63,750 bases of DNA from JBBATK01 sp046297095 (GTDB lineage Bacteria > Bacteroidota > Ignavibacteria > Kapaibacteriales > NICIL-2): assembly GCA_046297095.1 (NCBI GenBank), contig JBKCNS010000056.1:1-63750 (forward strand), in the 5' to 3' direction. The notes under the pieces are model-generated. The model was not told the DNA's origin. It saw only the letters and a list, made by a program, of their open reading frames with translations, and did not search any database. Shown one piece after another: positions 61,993 to 63,750 of the stretch. Position numbers and translations under genes: made by a program. How positions within the stretch are numbered: position 1 is the first letter of the stretch; each line of letters starts with the position of its first letter.

Positions 61993-62459
61993 GTGATCAC
62001 CTTTACAATGAATGAATAAAAATGAGATTGAATATCTATCTATGCGAAGTCTATTGCCTGTAATCATCAACGGTGGGTTGCAGTGCACCCGCCGGGGTGA
62101 AACAATTCCCCACTGAAGAACTTCTTCTTAGCGCCTACTTCTTAGCGCCTTCTTCTGAACATCTTCCCCGCGACGTCTCTTGTATATCCCCTGCGATCAG
62201 TTTAGGCTAACGTTATTGTGGCCATATGTGCTTGGCACCAATAGTCCTACACCAAATATCCTACACCAAATGTCCTTCACCGAATCTCCTGCAACACAGT
62301 GTTATCAAGGCATTCAGGACTTCAACGCAGAAGCAGTTGTCTGCTCTTTCAATACGAGAGAATGCTTCTGCATCTATTCTTGTACCCGATGCTCCGGGCC
62401 ACAAATCTTGCACCGCAACATAGGCAATTTTTCGGCAATTTTTCCGCAGTTTGCGAAGT
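61993..62459. other. Large divergent gap with two tandem-repeat blocks
   Basis: About 467 bases between the second Omp28-like gene and the next plus-strand gene. It holds a 14-bp-spaced duplication of TTCTTAGCGCCT (62125-62136, 62139-62150) and the 14-bp repeat described separately at 62236-62291. A 163-residue open frame at 62180-62671 has no protein-like features and overlaps the real gene in another frame. No clear promoter was found. Confidence 0.55.
62236..62291. repeat. 14-bp tandem repeat, four copies
   Basis: Copies CACCAATAGTCCTA (62236-62249), CACCAAATATCCTA (62250-62263), CACCAAATGTCCTT (62264-62277) and CACCGAATCTCCTG (62278-62291) follow each other exactly, a degenerate CACCAAATnTCCTA unit. 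Confidence 0.85.
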
Positions 62460-63512
62460 ATGAAAATCCACCACAAACATTCTCGGCTACGAGTACCGGG
62501 CGTTACCAATGCACTTTGCGGTATGGCCTGTCAATTGACGCTGTTTTGGATGATAGGACTATTCACTACGCTCACCTGTACGGCCTCCGTGTTTGCTGCT
62601 TCGTATGCTTCGCCATCAGGTGTTCCCTTCGTGGCTGCTGCTGCGGCTGCGGTACCGCAGACGGTATATGAGGCGGTCTATGAGGAAGGAGTACGCTATA
62701 CCGTGCGGTTAGAGGATGGCGAGGAGCTCATAGGAACGGTAGTGGATGTGATACAGGGAGACAGCGCTACGGCGGCTATCAAGCTCAAAACGGCCATAGG
62801 AACGGCCACTATCTACCTTTGGCAGATACGGGAGATTCGGCAAATGGACGACGATTACCGCCATGCGCATCGCGTGTTCTTGATGCCCACGGCAGAGCCA
62901 ATAGGGAGCAATCACTATGCGGGAAGCGTGGAACTGCTTGGTCTGATGGCGGGCGTTGGCATAGCGGATATAGGGTCGGTATTTGTGGCGCGCACATTAG
63001 TTCCCGGCATTTCAGCGCGCGAGCAACTCAGCGTGTGCAACCTAAAAGCTACCGTCTATGAAGAGCGGTATCAGTCTATGGCCGGGAAAATGAACTTTGC
63101 TCTAGGGCTAAATTTGGGGTGGCTCAATGCTGCGAATAGAATAACGAATCTCTACGCAGTGGGCACATTCACGCGCGTGCGCTCGCGCATCACGGGAATT
63201 GTGTTCGGGAATGTTTCTGGCAGCCGGACCGACCTGTTCACAGCTACTGCGGGCACCCTGGGCTCGGTGTTGGTGCGCTACCCCGGCGGGTCGGTAGGGT
63301 TTGGAATTGGCGTAGATACCCGCTTTCCGGGACGTCAGGACTTGCATGCCATCGCGGAACTTTGGAATAGCAACATCAGCTCGGCAAACAATTCCATGTT
63401 CCTTCTTGGCCTGCGGCTAACCAATAGCAGCGTAAGCATGGATTTCGGCTTTGCAGTTGTACCGGGCTTCACCGTTGTACCGGTTACAAGCTTCGCATGG
63501 ACACCATTGTAG
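62460..63512 (+). CDS. Exported protein of unknown function, possible outer-membrane barrel
   Basis: About 350 residues. A hydrophobic segment near residues 25-45 (LFWMIGLFTTLTCTASVFAASYA) looks like a signal sequence. A stretch near residues 80-125 (VRYTVRLEDGEELIGTVVDVIQGD, quoted in part) resembles an SH3/LSM-like small domain, and the last 150 residues alternate like a beta barrel (VGFGIGVDTRFPG, MFLLGLRLTNSSVSMDFGFAVVPGF). No family was recognised. The start could be ATG 62460 or a TTG at 62451. Its stop codon lies within a 23-bp tandem duplication. Confidence 0.6.
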   Translation: MKIHHKHSRLRVPGVTNALCGMACQLTLFWMIGLFTTLTCTASVFAASYASPSGVPFVAAAAAAVPQTVYEAVYEEGVRYTVRLEDGEELIGTVVDVIQGDSATAAIKLKTAIGTATIYLWQIREIRQMDDDYRHAHRVFLMPTAEPIGSNHYAGSVELLGLMAGVGIADIGSVFVARTLVPGISAREQLSVCNLKATVYEERYQSMAGKMNFALGLNLGWLNAANRITNLYAVGTFTRVRSRITGIVFGNVSGSRTDLFTATAGTLGSVLVRYPGGSVGFGIGVDTRFPGRQDLHAIAELWNSNISSANNSMFLLGLRLTNSSVSMDFGFAVVPGFTVVPVTSFAWTPL

Positions 63513-63554
63513 GCGGATGTGCCACGTCTCGGTAGGCGGATGTGCCGCGTACTT
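63509..63554. repeat. 23-bp tandem duplication spanning a stop codon
   Basis: The units at 63509-63531 and 63532-63554 share GTAGGCGGATGTGCC and differ at a few later positions. The stop TAG (63510-63512) of the preceding gene is in the first copy. The remaining gap to tRNA-Phe includes TATTTTCG at 63629-63636, a near match to the -7 element. Confidence 0.75.
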
Positions 63555-63673
63555 CCGCGATCACGACCAAGCGTGAAACATTTCGCGCCCTCCCCCACAA
63601 AACATTTTTTCAACACATCGCCGAGCCGTATTTTCGCCTTCCGTTTTGCAGCGATCAGTTGCATTTCATCGAC

Positions 63674-63746
63674 GGTTCGGTAGCTCAGTTGGTAGAGCAA
63701 AGGACTGAAAATCCTTGTGTCGGGGGTTCAACTCCCTCCCGGACCA
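63674..63746 (+). tRNA. tRNA-Phe (anticodon GAA)
   Basis: Acceptor GGTTCGG (63674-63680) pairs with CCGGACC (63739-63745), with one G-U. The anticodon loop CTGAAAA gives GAA. D arm (TAGCTCAGTTGGTAGAGCA) and T arm (GGGGG-TTCAACT-CCCTC) fit. 73 bases, CCA not encoded; the window ends four bases later. Confidence 0.97.
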
Positions 63747-63750
63747 CAAC

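Noticed and set aside
62180..62671. 163-residue open frame upstream of the unknown exported protein
   Set aside because: Runs through repeats, overlaps the real gene in another frame, and has no signal, domain or codon bias.

Overview
The window looks like chromosomal core DNA from the Bacteroidota/Chlorobiota/Ignavibacteriota superphylum, most probably a flagellated lineage near Kapabacteria or Ignavibacteria. Three things suggest this. Eight large secreted proteins end in a type IX secretion (T9SS) type A-like sorting domain. A true flagellin is present behind a FliA-like promoter. Many genes carry the Bacteroidota-type -7 element TAnnTTTG close to their start. Family-level placement is inference. 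No insertion sequence, prophage, CRISPR array, rRNA or replication origin was seen.

Layout. 1-4.5 kb: tail of a RimO-like gene, then a minus-strand operon (NAD-dependent epimerase, CPBP-like membrane protein, PAP2 phosphatase) divergent from hydroxysqualene dehydroxylase (HpnE), suggesting isoprenoid/lipid metabolism. 4.5-20 kb: secreted T9SS proteins, including a PNGase F-like deglycosylase, interleaved with Fe-S carriers (Mrp, Nfu), phosphotransacetylase, an MlaE permease and a pair of M16 peptidases (one catalytic, one not). 20-33 kb: holA, leuS, a first Omp28-like protein, YifB, an unaccompanied PstS, and a membrane GT-C-like/TPR protein with an alpha/beta hydrolase and a lipoprotein. 33-46.7 kb: DUF2795 protein, EttA, glycosyltransferase, mono-heme cytochrome lipoprotein, RecQ, RF3, tRNA-Leu(CAA), an orphan AAA ATPase behind a phased palindrome array, fatty-acid hydroxylase, DeoC, and a translationally coupled cyclase-Maf-ABC permease run with a metallophosphoesterase. 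46.7-64 kb: flagellin, TrmO, ArgD-type aminotransferase, porin-like barrel, MurF, a CAP-domain T9SS protein, AhcY, a beta-propeller T9SS protein, a second Omp28-like protein, an unknown exported protein and tRNA-Phe(GAA).

How it fits together. Most genes are housekeeping (translation, wall synthesis, DNA repair, methyl cycle) in short operons. The secreted T9SS cargo is scattered among them rather than clustered, and most cargo genes seem to be separate transcription units with strong hairpin terminators. Two features stand out. The first is a 22-bp-phased array of three palindromes lying on the likely promoter of the orphan ATPase. The second is an unusual abundance of short degenerate tandem repeats (units of 9-23 bp) at gene junctions, several of which run across stop codons.
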